From Planotetraspora silvatica (lineage in GTDB: Bacteria; Actinomycetota; Actinomycetes; Streptosporangiales; Streptosporangiaceae): a stretch of DNA of 64,000 nucleotides. The DNA is taken from contig NZ_BOOQ01000030.1 in the NCBI RefSeq assembly GCF_016863315.1, positions 149,293 to 213,292 of the forward strand. The letters run 5' to 3'. A program made the position numbers and the translations under genes. Under the pieces are notes generated by a model that had not been told where the DNA came from, ran no database searches, and saw only the letters and a list, made by a program, of their open reading frames with translations. Positions 8,474-16,654 of this stretch are shown here, in pieces. The stretch's first letter is position 1; every line of letters begins with the position of its first letter.

Positions 8474-8971
8474 ATGACCGTACGCACCGGATGGCAGGGC
8501 CGCTACTTCGAGGACTTCGAGGTCGGCGACGTGTATCAGCATGGCCTGGGGCGCACGGTCACCCAGGCGGACAACGTCTGGTTCACCCTGCTCACCCAGA
8601 ACACCGCTCGAGTGCACTTCGACGCGCATTACGCCGCGCAGACCGAGTTCGGCCGGCCACTCGTGAACTCGGCCTTCACCATCGCGCTCGTGACCGGGCA
8701 GTCCGTCAACGACGTCTCCTACAACGTGATGGCGAACCTGGGGTGGGACGAGGTGCGGCTGCCGAACCCCCTGTTCGAGGGCGACACGGTCTACTCGTCC
8801 TCCGAGGTGCTCGCGCTCCGGGAGTCGCGTTCCAGACCGGAGGTCGGAATCGTCACCGTGCGGACCACGGGCACCAACCAGGAGGGGACGGTCGTCATCA
8901 CCTTCAACCGGACGGTGATGGTCTACCGGCGAGGCTTCGGACCCGCGCATGGACCGATGACCGGCGGATGA
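8474..8971 (+). CDS. MaoC-type hydratase, mesaconyl-CoA hydratase-like
   Basis: A 165-residue single hot-dog-fold protein. It has the opening YFEDFEVGDVYQHGLGRTVTQADN, the active-site region with conserved Asn and His in QNTARVHFD, and the GRPLVNSAFTIAL helix. This layout resembles mesaconyl-CoA hydratase, which adds water to mesaconyl-CoA to give beta-methylmalyl-CoA. The start ATG at 8474 lies one base after the CoA-transferase stop, with GGGGAG upstream. No methylmalyl-CoA/citramalyl-CoA lyase is seen in the window, so the last cleavage would have to be encoded elsewhere. Assignment to this substrate rests partly on the neighbours. Confidence 0.82.
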   Translation: MTVRTGWQGRYFEDFEVGDVYQHGLGRTVTQADNVWFTLLTQNTARVHFDAHYAAQTEFGRPLVNSAFTIALVTGQSVNDVSYNVMANLGWDEVRLPNPLFEGDTVYSSSEVLALRESRSRPEVGIVTVRTTGTNQEGTVVITFNRTVMVYRRGFGPAHGPMTGG

Positions 8972-9036
8972 CCGCCGGCCGCGACGGCGCGGCCCGACCG
9001 TCCGGCCGCGACGGCCCGTTCCGGCCTTCTGGCTGC

Positions 9037-9059
9037 CCCGGCCGGGCCTTCCGGCCGGG
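9037..9059. terminator. Hairpin between convergent genes
   Basis: A perfect 9-bp stem CCCGGCCGG / CCGGCCGGG with loop GCCTT lies between the convergent hydratase and Lrp genes, ending one base before the Lrp stop codon. Just upstream, GGCCGCGACGGC occurs twice (about 8977 and 9004). No T-run follows, as is common for actinomycete terminators. Confidence 0.6.
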
Positions 9060-9620
9060 TCAGCCGGGCGGGCCCGACAACAACTCGGCCACCAGGTTCT
9101 TCGGCGCGATCTCCACGAGGCTCAGCATCGTCTCGGTCCGCTGCACGCCTTCGATCTGCCAGATGTGATTCATGAGCAGTTGCCGCAGATGCAGGTGATC
9201 ACGTACCCGGAGCCGGGCGAGCATGTCGATGGCGCCCGTGACGATGTCGAGCCCCTCCAGTTCCGGGATGAGGGCGAGTTTCTCGACGAGTTCCCTCTGC
9301 TGGTAGCCCTGGACGGCCGTGATCGTCAGGTACACCGTCATCGGGAAGCCCGCTGCGGACCAGTCCAGGGCTATGCCGTAACCGCGGATCACGCCGAGGC
9401 GCTCCAGGCGCGCGATGCGTTCGCCGACCGCGGGGGCGGACATCCCGAGCTCACGGGCCAGCGCCCGCTGGGAGCGCCGGGAGTCCTTGCTGAGCAGCAC
9501 GAGTATCTGCCGATCCACGTCGTCGAGGGGGACCGGCGGCGACTGCGCGGGAACGTCGGTCAGATCGCGCAGCGGAGCTGTCGAGGCGTTGGGTGCGGCG
9601 GCTCGGCGTCGAGGGGGCAT
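9060..9620 (-). CDS. Lrp/AsnC family transcriptional regulator
   Basis: A 186-residue regulator. An N-terminal winged helix-turn-helix (LDDVDRQILVLLSKDSRRSQ, then ALARELGMSAPAVGERIARLERLGVIRGY) is followed by an AsnC ligand-binding domain (RAM) with the beta-alpha-beta phrase PMTVYLTITAVQGYQQ and the terminal ETMLSLVEI strand. ATG at 9620 was chosen; the open frame extends about 50 codons upstream but that stretch is low-complexity and not family-like. It is divergent from the second peptidase run and convergent with the transporter operon. Lrp proteins usually sense amino acids, so it is the natural candidate to couple both operons to peptide breakdown products. Confidence 0.9.
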   Translation of the reverse strand: MPPRRRAAAPNASTAPLRDLTDVPAQSPPVPLDDVDRQILVLLSKDSRRSQRALARELGMSAPAVGERIARLERLGVIRGYGIALDWSAAGFPMTVYLTITAVQGYQQRELVEKLALIPELEGLDIVTGAIDMLARLRVRDHLHLRQLLMNHIWQIEGVQRTETMLSLVEIAPKNLVAELLSGPPG

Positions 9621-9918
9621 GGCGGGAAGGCTACCTGGCCGCAAGTGCCCAAAGCGTACTTCCCACCGAAGTCGCCCGTATGGGGAACGCCACAACGCGC
9701 AACGCTCTCTTGCCGCCGCCGTGGAGAGGGCCGTCCGCATGGTGATGGTGGAGGGAGCAGATGCACCCAAGGGGTACGGACTGGTAATTAAGTGACGAAT
9801 GGTTAGTATTAGCTCGGATCTCCTTACAGATGACCATCCTGAAGGTCGACTTGGGTTTCACTTCGCGAACCGTTCATCCGGACGGTGCGCGAACCGGCAG
9901 AACGGAGCGTGAAGACCA
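9621..9918. promoter_or_regulatory. Divergent promoter region between Lrp regulator and creatininase-family gene
   Basis: About 300 bp without a credible gene. It contains the only low-GC patch of the region (about 9780-9840: TAATTAAGTGACGAATGGTTAGTATTAG), suitable for promoters and an Lrp site. ORFs in it on both strands lack family features. I cannot place a -10/-35 pair with confidence. Confidence 0.5.
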
Positions 9919-10632
9919 GTGCGGGTCTTCGACAGCAACTGGATGCAGATCGCCGCCTACCTCCAGCACGACGATCGCGTCGTGCTTCCCGTCGGCTCGA
10001 CCGAGCAGCACGGGTACCTCTCGCTCGGGACGGACGCGCTCCTGGCCGAGCGGGTGTCGGTGGAGGCGGCGGAGCCGCTCGGCGTGCCGGTCCTGCCGGT
10101 CCTGCCGTTCGGCATGGCGCCGTACTTCACCGAGTACCCGGGCAGCATGAGCCTGCGGATCAGCACCTACATCGAGGTGATGCGCGACCTGCTGGACTGC
10201 CTGGCCTCCCAGGGGTTCCGGCGGATCGCGGTGGTCAACGGCCACGGGGGCAACGCGCCCGTCGCCGGCCTCATCCGCGAATGGATCAACCGGCCGCGGG
10301 AGCACCGCGTGCAGGTCGTGTTCCACAGCTGGTACAACGCGCCGAAGACGGCGGAGGCCGCCGCCCGGTTCGACGAGGACCAGTACCACGGTTCCTGGCT
10401 GGAGAACTTCGCCTGGACGAGGGTCGCCGGAGCCGAGATCCCCACCGGCAGCGCGCCGGTGCTGCCGAGGTCGGTGGCGAACAACGCGACCGCGCAGGAG
10501 ATGAGGGCGCTCTCGCCCGACGGAAGCCTGGGCGGGGCTTATCAGCGCAGTGACGAGGACATGCAGATCGTCTGGGACGCCGGTGTGGCCGAGGTCCGCG
10601 AACTGCTCGAGAAGGGATGGCTCGACCAGTGA
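9919..10632 (+). CDS. Creatininase-family amidohydrolase
   Basis: A 237-residue protein of the creatininase/mycofactocin MftE fold. The metal-binding blocks are visible: LPVGSTEQHG then LGTDALLAE near residues 22-42, and the central NGHGGN near 110. The usual second-metal Glu region is represented by YHGSWLENFAW rather than the more common HAGEWETS. Members hydrolyse cyclic or linear amides, for example creatinine, or act as peptidases in mycofactocin maturation. Here it heads a run of peptidase genes, so an amidase or cyclic-amide-opening role in peptide catabolism is plausible. GTG at 9919 follows GGAG by about 11 bases. Confidence 0.82.
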   Translation: MRVFDSNWMQIAAYLQHDDRVVLPVGSTEQHGYLSLGTDALLAERVSVEAAEPLGVPVLPVLPFGMAPYFTEYPGSMSLRISTYIEVMRDLLDCLASQGFRRIAVVNGHGGNAPVAGLIREWINRPREHRVQVVFHSWYNAPKTAEAAARFDEDQYHGSWLENFAWTRVAGAEIPTGSAPVLPRSVANNATAQEMRALSPDGSLGGAYQRSDEDMQIVWDAGVAEVRELLEKGWLDQ

Positions 10633-11327
10633 CAACAGGCAACGGCAGGATCGCCGTCGTCACCGGCACGGCGCACGGGATCGGGTCGGCCATCGCGGCC
10701 GCGCTCGAAGCGGACGGGGCCCGGGTGCACGGCATCGACAAGGACACGGTGGACGTGACCGATTCGTCCGCGGTCCGCGACTACTTCGCCGAGATCGGTG
10801 ACGTCGACATCCTGGTCAACAACGCGGGCGGGGTCGTCGGCCAGGTTCACCACCCGATCGAGGAGATCACCGACGAGGACTGGTCCGCCGTGGTCGCGGC
10901 CAACCTGACCAGCACCTTTCTGTGCACCAGGGCGGTGGCGCCGGGAATGAAGCGGCGGGGTTTCGGCCGGATCGTCAACATCTCGTCCGGCGCGGGCCGC
11001 AGCGTCAGCCTGACCGGCATCCAGGCCTACGCCAGCTCGAAGGCCGGCCAGATCGGCTTCACCCGCCAGATGGCGCACGAACTGGGCCCGTTCGGCATCA
11101 CGGTCAACTGCATCGCGCCGGGATTCGTCCTGTCCAACCCCACCACCATCAAGCAGTGGGAGAGCTACGGCGAGCAGGGACAGGCCGCGCTCGTCGAAGG
11201 CATCGCGGTGCGCAAGCTCGGGGCGCCGGAGGACATCGCGCACGGTGTCCGGTTCTTCGTCTCCGAGTCCTCGTCCTGGATCACCGGCCAGACCCTCTCG
11301 ATTGATGGCGGACATGCTCTCTTTTAA
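10629..11327 (+). CDS. SDR-family oxidoreductase
   Basis: A 232-residue short-chain dehydrogenase/reductase. The cofactor motif is TGTAHGIG near the N-terminus, NNAG follows at about 65, and the catalytic Ser (NISSGAG) with Tyr-x-x-x-Lys (YASSKAG) are present. The C-terminal ISIDGG-type strand reads LSIDGGH. I prefer GTG 10629, which overlaps the preceding stop (GTGA) and has AAGGGA about 12 bases upstream. An in-frame ATG at 10617 has no room for a ribosome site. Its substrate is unknown; oxidation of a hydroxy- or keto-acid side chain from peptide degradation would fit the neighbourhood. Confidence 0.86.
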   Translation: MTTGNGRIAVVTGTAHGIGSAIAAALEADGARVHGIDKDTVDVTDSSAVRDYFAEIGDVDILVNNAGGVVGQVHHPIEEITDEDWSAVVAANLTSTFLCTRAVAPGMKRRGFGRIVNISSGAGRSVSLTGIQAYASSKAGQIGFTRQMAHELGPFGITVNCIAPGFVLSNPTTIKQWESYGEQGQAALVEGIAVRKLGAPEDIAHGVRFFVSESSSWITGQTLSIDGGHALF

Positions 11328-12693
11328 CTCGACCGACGCCGAATACCTCGAAGAACTCGCCGGCTACGTCGCGGTGCCCAGCGTGAGCCGGGACGCGACC
11401 GAGGAGACCATGCGGTCCGCCGCGGAATGGCTCGCGGCCCAGTTGTCCTTCGCGGACGGCCGCGTCGTCGCGACGGCGGGTCACCCGGTGGTGCGGGGCG
11501 ACTGGCTCGGAGCTCCGGGCGCTCCCACGATCCTGGTCTACGGCCACTACGACGTGCAGCCGACCGGCGACCTCGCCGAGTGGCGCACCCCTCCGTTCGA
11601 GCTCACCGTCGACGGCGACGTGATCCGCGGACGCGGAGTCACCGACGACAAGGGCCCGGTTTTCATCGTGCTCAAGGTGGCGCAGGCGTTCCTCGAGCAG
11701 GAGGGCGCGCTGCCGCTGAACATCAAGTTCCTCTTCGAGGGAGAGGAGGAGATCGGCAGCCCCCACCTTCCCGCCTATCTGCGGGAGCACGCGGACGAAC
11801 TCGCGGCCGACCTGGTGATCTCCGCCGACGGAGCCATGTGGCGCCCGAGCGAGCCGTCCCTGTCGATCGCCTCCAAGGGCCTGGTCACCCTGGACATCGA
11901 GGTCACCGGCGCGGAGGGCGACCTGCACTCCGGGCGGTTCGGCGGCACGGTCGCCAACCCCGTGCACGCCCTGAGCGAGATCCTGGCGGGACTCCACACA
12001 CCCGAAGGACGGGTCGCGGTCGACGGCTTCTACGACGGGATACCCGAGCTGAGCGACGAGCGCCGTGCCGCCATCGCGGCGGTGCCGTTCGACGAGGACC
12101 GCTACCGCGACGACCTCGGCCTGGACAACGTCTTCGGTGAAGCCGGCTACAGCACGCTGGAACGGCTGTGGGAGCGTCCCACCCTCGAGATCAACGGGAT
12201 CAGAGCCGGCGGCAAGTACACCGTCATCCCGCACATCGCGACCGGCCACATCTCCTGCCGGCTGGTACCGGGACAACGCCCGGAGCGGGTGCTCCAGGCG
12301 ATCACCGACCACGTGCTCGCGCACAAGCTCACCGGCGTCCGCGTCGCGGTCCACGCCGACGAGGGCGGGGTGCCCGCGTACACGATCCCGGCCGACCACC
12401 CGGCGATCCGGGCCGCCGGCGCGGCGCTCGAGCACGTCTACCCCGGCCAGGACGTCCTGCTGGCGGTCATCGCCGGGACCCTGCCCGCCACGGCGCTGTT
12501 CGAGGAGGTGCTGGGCGCCAAGACGCTCTTCTTCTCCTTCTCCACGGCGGACGAGAACCTGCACGCGCCGAACGAGTTCATGCGCGTCTCCCGGCTGCGC
12601 GAGGGCATGCGCGCCTGGGAACACCTGTGGCGGCTGCTCGCCGACGGACCCCACCGGCTGGCTCCGGTCCGGCACGACGGGCCCGCGCGATGA
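11305..12693 (+). CDS. M20 family metallo-dipeptidase (CNDP/PepV-like)
   Basis: A 462-residue zinc dipeptidase. Metal ligands are in YGHYDVQP (His), GVTDDKG (bridging Asp), the catalytic/bridging Glu pair in FEGEEEIGSP, and later SADG. The dimerisation lid with DLHSGRFGG is typical of the carnosine-dipeptidase branch, which tolerates beta-amino acids and D-residues. ATG 11305 gives MADML; a second in-frame ATG is at 11314. Either start overlaps the end of the SDR gene by 14-23 bases. Its stop overlaps the next start (ATGA at 12690). Expected to be cytoplasmic since no signal peptide is seen. Confidence 0.88.
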   Translation: MADMLSFNSTDAEYLEELAGYVAVPSVSRDATEETMRSAAEWLAAQLSFADGRVVATAGHPVVRGDWLGAPGAPTILVYGHYDVQPTGDLAEWRTPPFELTVDGDVIRGRGVTDDKGPVFIVLKVAQAFLEQEGALPLNIKFLFEGEEEIGSPHLPAYLREHADELAADLVISADGAMWRPSEPSLSIASKGLVTLDIEVTGAEGDLHSGRFGGTVANPVHALSEILAGLHTPEGRVAVDGFYDGIPELSDERRAAIAAVPFDEDRYRDDLGLDNVFGEAGYSTLERLWERPTLEINGIRAGGKYTVIPHIATGHISCRLVPGQRPERVLQAITDHVLAHKLTGVRVAVHADEGGVPAYTIPADHPAIRAAGAALEHVYPGQDVLLAVIAGTLPATALFEEVLGAKTLFFSFSTADENLHAPNEFMRVSRLREGMRAWEHLWRLLADGPHRLAPVRHDGPAR

Positions 12694-13883
12694 CCGGTGA
12701 GCCGTACCGGTCCTACGGTTATCTCACCCCGGGCGTCGACCTTCCCGTCTTCGACCTGGCCCCGGAGTTCGGCCGCGTTCCGCCGTACACCGACGGGCTC
12801 GGCGCGGAGGACCGGTCGCGGGCGGAGCGGCTGCTGCGCGACACCATCGTGATCAGCCTGCACGACCATCCGGTGCGGTTCCCCGCCGACATGCGTCAGA
12901 CCCCGGAGTACAACCGCACCGGACGCCAGCACACGGCGTTCGCCGGGCTCGCCGCCTCCGGCATGACCGTGGTGTTCGACAACATGATGGACGGCACCGC
13001 CTGCGTCACCGGCAACGCGCCGTGGCGGTGGCTGGACATCATCACCGATCTGGGCATGCGGCAGGCCGACATCGCCCACCAGGACGACGTCATCGTGGTC
13101 CGGACCCTGGCCGACATCGACCACGCCCACCGGACAGGCAAGGTGGGACTGGTGTTCGGCCTGGAGGCGGCGACACCGATCGAGAACGAGATCGACCGGC
13201 TCGACGTCCTCTACGGACTCGGTCTCCGCCAGATCGGCATCGCGTACTCCGACGCGAACGCGCTCGGCAGCGGCCTGAACGAGACCACCGACGGCGGGCT
13301 GACCGACTTCGGCAGGCGTGCGATCGCCCGGATGAACCGACTGGGCCTCGCGATCGACATCTCTCACTCCTCCGACCGCACCGGCCTCGACACGTGCGCC
13401 GTCAGCGAGCGGCCCGTCTTCATGACGCACGCGGGAGCCCGCGCGGTCTGGGACACGCCGCGGATGAAGCCGGACGACGTCCTGCGCGCCGTGGCCGAGA
13501 CCGGCGGAGTGATCGGGATGTCCGCGGCGCCGCACACGACGCTGTCCCACGCCCATCCGCGGCACAGCATCCTGTCGGTGATGGACCACTTCCGGTACTG
13601 CCTGGATCTGGTCGGCATCGACCATGTCGCGTTCGGGCCCGACACCCTTTACGGCGATCACGTCGGTCTCCACACCGTCTTCGGGCACCTGCTCAAGGTG
13701 GGGGCCGCGGCCCCCGGGGGTCCCCCGTTCGAAAAGGTGGAGTACGTGGACGGCCTGGAGAACCCGACCGAGAACTTCGCCAACATCTGCGGCCTGCTGG
13801 TGCGTGAAGGCTTCTCCGACAGCGAGATCACCGCGGTGCTCGGCGGCAACATCCTCAGAGCGCTCAAGCAGATCTGGGTCTAA
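12690..13883 (+). CDS. M19 family (renal/membrane) dipeptidase
   Basis: A 397-residue zinc dipeptidase of the M19 family, which hydrolyses dipeptides including those with a C-terminal D-residue. Conserved blocks are the bridging region VFGLEAATPIEN (Glu), the paired histidine region DISHSS, THAGARAV, and GPDTLYGD near the end. The first metal motif, normally HxD, reads SLHDHPV here, so the Asp position is His unless the ligand shifts. No signal peptide is visible despite the family name. Start ATG overlaps the M20 stop, so both dipeptidases are co-translated. An AGGCxTCTCC-rich tail and 140-bp gap follow before the DUF885 gene. Confidence 0.87.
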   Translation: MTGEPYRSYGYLTPGVDLPVFDLAPEFGRVPPYTDGLGAEDRSRAERLLRDTIVISLHDHPVRFPADMRQTPEYNRTGRQHTAFAGLAASGMTVVFDNMMDGTACVTGNAPWRWLDIITDLGMRQADIAHQDDVIVVRTLADIDHAHRTGKVGLVFGLEAATPIENEIDRLDVLYGLGLRQIGIAYSDANALGSGLNETTDGGLTDFGRRAIARMNRLGLAIDISHSSDRTGLDTCAVSERPVFMTHAGARAVWDTPRMKPDDVLRAVAETGGVIGMSAAPHTTLSHAHPRHSILSVMDHFRYCLDLVGIDHVAFGPDTLYGDHVGLHTVFGHLLKVGAAAPGGPPFEKVEYVDGLENPTENFANICGLLVREGFSDSEITAVLGGNILRALKQIWV

Positions 13884-13979
13884 CCCGGATCTGCTCCGCG
13901 GGCGACTCGCCCGCGGCATCCCCCAGGCGTACGCGCCGCCTCCCGTCCCGGCCGCGCGACGCCAGATCAGCCATCCCGT

Positions 13980-14015
13980 CGACAGGGAAGCCGACAGGGA
14001 AATCGACAGGAAAGA
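13980..14015 (+). repeat. Three 12-bp tandem copies before the DUF885 gene
   Basis: CGACAGGGAAGC, CGACAGGGAAAT and CGACAGGAAAGA follow each other exactly, ending at the ribosome-binding AAAGAGG of the GTG start at 14025. Each unit offers a weak AGGGA purine stretch, so the array could act as standby ribosome-binding sites. Confidence 0.6.
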
Positions 14016-14024
14016 GGACCAGCG

Positions 14025-15740
14025 GTGGCCGACAAAGAGGTCGCAGCCGAGCCGAACGCCCAGCTCTCTCAGCTGAGTGCGGAGTTCTTCCAGATCAAGC
14101 ACACGGCCGACCCGTTCAGTGCGACGCTGCTCGGCGTCTCCGGCTTCGACGGCCTGGTGCCCGACGTCAGCCGCGCCGGATCGAGCGCCGACGCCGCGAA
14201 GTTCGCCGACCTCGAACGGCGGTTGGAGGACATCGATCCCGAGACCCTCAACCCCGCCGACCAGGTCAACCACGCGGTGCTCGGCCGCCTCTCCTGGGCC
14301 GCGCGGTCGGATCTCGAGCACGCCCTGTGGGAGACGGGGGCGTCGGCGGACGGGTACTCCGCGCCGCAAGGGATGATGTTCATGGCGGTCCCCGAGGCGC
14401 CGCTGAAGGACGCCGAGGCCACCGAGCAGTACATCCGGCGGCTGTCCGCCCTGCCGCCGTTCCTCGACGCGATACTCGACCGCTACCGGGAGGCCAAGGC
14501 GGACGGCCGGATCCCGACCCGTGTCGGCGTCGGCCAGGCCATCGACCAGCTCACCGGCCACATCGCGCTCAGCCTGTCCGACGACACCCTGCTCAGCCCC
14601 CGGCTGCCGGCCGGCGTGGACGAGGACCGGATCAGGGCCCGCGCGGCCGAGATCGTCGAGGAGTCCGTCCGTCCCGCGCTGCGCCGGCTGCTCGACGGCC
14701 TGCGGGACGAACTGCTGCCGGTCGCCCGGCCCGACGACAAGGTCGGCATCCGGTTCGTCCCCGGCGGCGAGGAGGGCTACGCCGCCGCGGTGCGGCGGCA
14801 CACCACCACCGACCTGACCCCGGAGGAGATCCACCAGATCGGCCTGGACTGCCTCGCGGAACTGCGCCCGGAATGGTCCGAGCTGGGCGGCCGGGTGCTC
14901 GGCACCGGTGACGTGCGGGAGGTCATGACCCGGTTGCGGGAGGACCGGTCGCTGCGGTTCGGCGACGCCGGTCAGATCGTCGAGACGGTCACCGACGCGC
15001 TGCGGCGCGCGGAGGACGCCCGCGACGACTGGTTCCCCGCCTACGACATCGCCGACTGCGTCATCGAGGAGATCAACCCGATCGAGGCGGGCAACGCGGC
15101 GCTGGCGTACTACCGGCCGCCCGCCGGTGACGGGTCCCGGCCCGGAGCACACTGTGTGCTCACGGCCGACCCGCAGGAGCGCTTCGTCTACGAGTACGAG
15201 GCGCTGGCCTTCCACGAGAGCACACCCGGGCACCACCTGCAGATCGCCTCGGCGCAGACGCTCACCGAGCTTCCGGAGTACCGGCGCTTCCTGGACGCCG
15301 AGGTGTGCGGCTACGTCGAAGGCTGGGGCCTGTACAGCGAGCGGCTGGCCGATGAGATGGGGCTGTACACCTCGGACGTCTCCCGGCTGGGGATGCTCTC
15401 GTTCGACGCGCTGCGGGCCTGCCGGTTGGTCGTCGACACCGGCATGCATCATCTGGGCTGGTCACGGCAGCAGGCCATGCAGTTCATGTGGGACAACACC
15501 GCGACCACCCAGGCCAACGTGCGCAACGAGATCGACCGCTACATCGCGTGGCCCGGCCAGGCGCTCGCCTACATGATCGGCCGGCGCGAGATCCGCCGTC
15601 TGCGCGGCGTGGCGCAGGATCGGCTCGGATCCCGGTTCGACGTCCGCGCCTTCCACGGGACGGTGCTCGGCAACGGCGCGGTCCCGCTCGGGGTGCTCGA
15701 GCAGATCGTCACCGGCTGGATCGACACCGTGCCCGCCTGA
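14025..15740 (+). CDS. DUF885 family putative metallopeptidase
   Basis: A 571-residue DUF885 protein. The diagnostic zinc-type motif is AFHESTPGHHLQ at about residues 395-406, i.e. HExxPGHH, followed by a conserved EGWGLYSERLADEMGLY block and a C-terminal WPGQALAYMIGR helix. Length matches the family (about 550-600). Members are helical gluzincin-like proteins presumed to be carboxypeptidases or oligopeptidases; few are characterised. GTG 14025 is preceded by AAAGAGG at a good distance. It lies between an M19 dipeptidase and an alpha/beta hydrolase, consistent with peptide degradation. No signal peptide is evident. Confidence 0.84.
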   Translation: MADKEVAAEPNAQLSQLSAEFFQIKHTADPFSATLLGVSGFDGLVPDVSRAGSSADAAKFADLERRLEDIDPETLNPADQVNHAVLGRLSWAARSDLEHALWETGASADGYSAPQGMMFMAVPEAPLKDAEATEQYIRRLSALPPFLDAILDRYREAKADGRIPTRVGVGQAIDQLTGHIALSLSDDTLLSPRLPAGVDEDRIRARAAEIVEESVRPALRRLLDGLRDELLPVARPDDKVGIRFVPGGEEGYAAAVRRHTTTDLTPEEIHQIGLDCLAELRPEWSELGGRVLGTGDVREVMTRLREDRSLRFGDAGQIVETVTDALRRAEDARDDWFPAYDIADCVIEEINPIEAGNAALAYYRPPAGDGSRPGAHCVLTADPQERFVYEYEALAFHESTPGHHLQIASAQTLTELPEYRRFLDAEVCGYVEGWGLYSERLADEMGLYTSDVSRLGMLSFDALRACRLVVDTGMHHLGWSRQQAMQFMWDNTATTQANVRNEIDRYIAWPGQALAYMIGRREIRRLRGVAQDRLGSRFDVRAFHGTVLGNGAVPLGVLEQIVTGWIDTVPA

Positions 15741-15802
15741 CGCCTGCCCTTTCAGACTTCCGTCCCCCGCTTCTCCGGACTTGTTTTCAGCTAGGAGTGC
15801 AC

Positions 15803-16654
15803 GTGTTCGTAGAGATCAATGGAGCGCAGCTCAACGTCGAGGTCCTCGGCCGGGAGGGCGCGCCCGTGCTGATCGCCCACCACGGCGGTGGCGGCATCGG
15901 TTCGCTGGCCGAGCCGAAGTCGACGTTCGGCCCGCTCGCCGACATCTTCCGCGTGGTGGTGTTCGACGCCCGCGGCTGCGGCCTGAGCGAGGCCGTGCCG
16001 CCCTACTCCCACGCGCAGTGGGCCGCCGACGTCGACGCCCTGCGCGAGTGGGCCGGCGCCGAGAAGATCGTGATCGCGGGCGGCTCCTACGGCGGTTTCA
16101 TCGCCATGGAGTACGCCATCGCCTACCCCGACCGGGTGAGCGCGATGATCCTCAGGGACACCTCGCCGGATCGCACCAACCTGGAGGTCGCCACGGAGAA
16201 CGCCCGCAAGCAGACCCGGGTGGAACTCAACTGGGAGAACTACGAGCGGTACTGGAGCGGCAACATCCGCGATGACGAGGATCTGAAGGCCTGCTGGGCC
16301 GAACTGATCCCGCTGTACGACTTCGAGTACGACCCGGTGGCCGCCGCGGCGCGGGTGGAGGCCGGCATCTACCGTCATGAGGCGCACAACTGGTGCTTCC
16401 AGCACAACGCCCCGATCTATGACGTCAAGCCGCAGCTTCCGTCCGTCACCTGCCCCACCCTGGTCACGGTGGGCCGTACGGACTGGGTGACCCCGGTGTC
16501 GTCGGCGGAGACGATCGCCTCGCTCATCCCGAACTCGAAGCTGGTCGTCTTCGAGAAGTCCGGCCACTCACCGCAGATCGAGGAGGCCGAACTGTTCCAG
16601 CAGACGATGCGCGACTTCCTCGCGGAGGCGTTGCCGGGGACGGCGGCCCGATGA
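15803..16654 (+). CDS. Alpha/beta hydrolase, proline iminopeptidase-like
   Basis: A 283-residue alpha/beta hydrolase. The oxyanion region HHGGGG is at residues 26-31, nucleophile Ser95 sits in GGSYGG, the acid is in GRTDWVTP, and the catalytic histidine in KSGHSP near residue 255. GGSYGG with a long helical cap is typical of S33 prolyl aminopeptidase-like enzymes, and the peptidase neighbours support this, but esterase activity cannot be excluded. The long open frame begins far upstream in another gene; GTG 15803 is chosen because CTAGGAG lies 5 bases before it and the N-terminal FVEINGAQL strand is typical. Stop overlaps the next ATG. Confidence 0.84.
   Translation: MFVEINGAQLNVEVLGREGAPVLIAHHGGGGIGSLAEPKSTFGPLADIFRVVVFDARGCGLSEAVPPYSHAQWAADVDALREWAGAEKIVIAGGSYGGFIAMEYAIAYPDRVSAMILRDTSPDRTNLEVATENARKQTRVELNWENYERYWSGNIRDDEDLKACWAELIPLYDFEYDPVAAAARVEAGIYRHEAHNWCFQHNAPIYDVKPQLPSVTCPTLVTVGRTDWVTPVSSAETIASLIPNSKLVVFEKSGHSPQIEEAELFQQTMRDFLAEALPGTAAR

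Noticed and set aside
12438..15452. A 1004-codon open frame on the minus strand
   Set aside because: It lies opposite the M20, M19 and DUF885 genes, is rich in Arg, Asp, Gln and His with no domain, and is a typical antisense shadow in GC-rich DNA.
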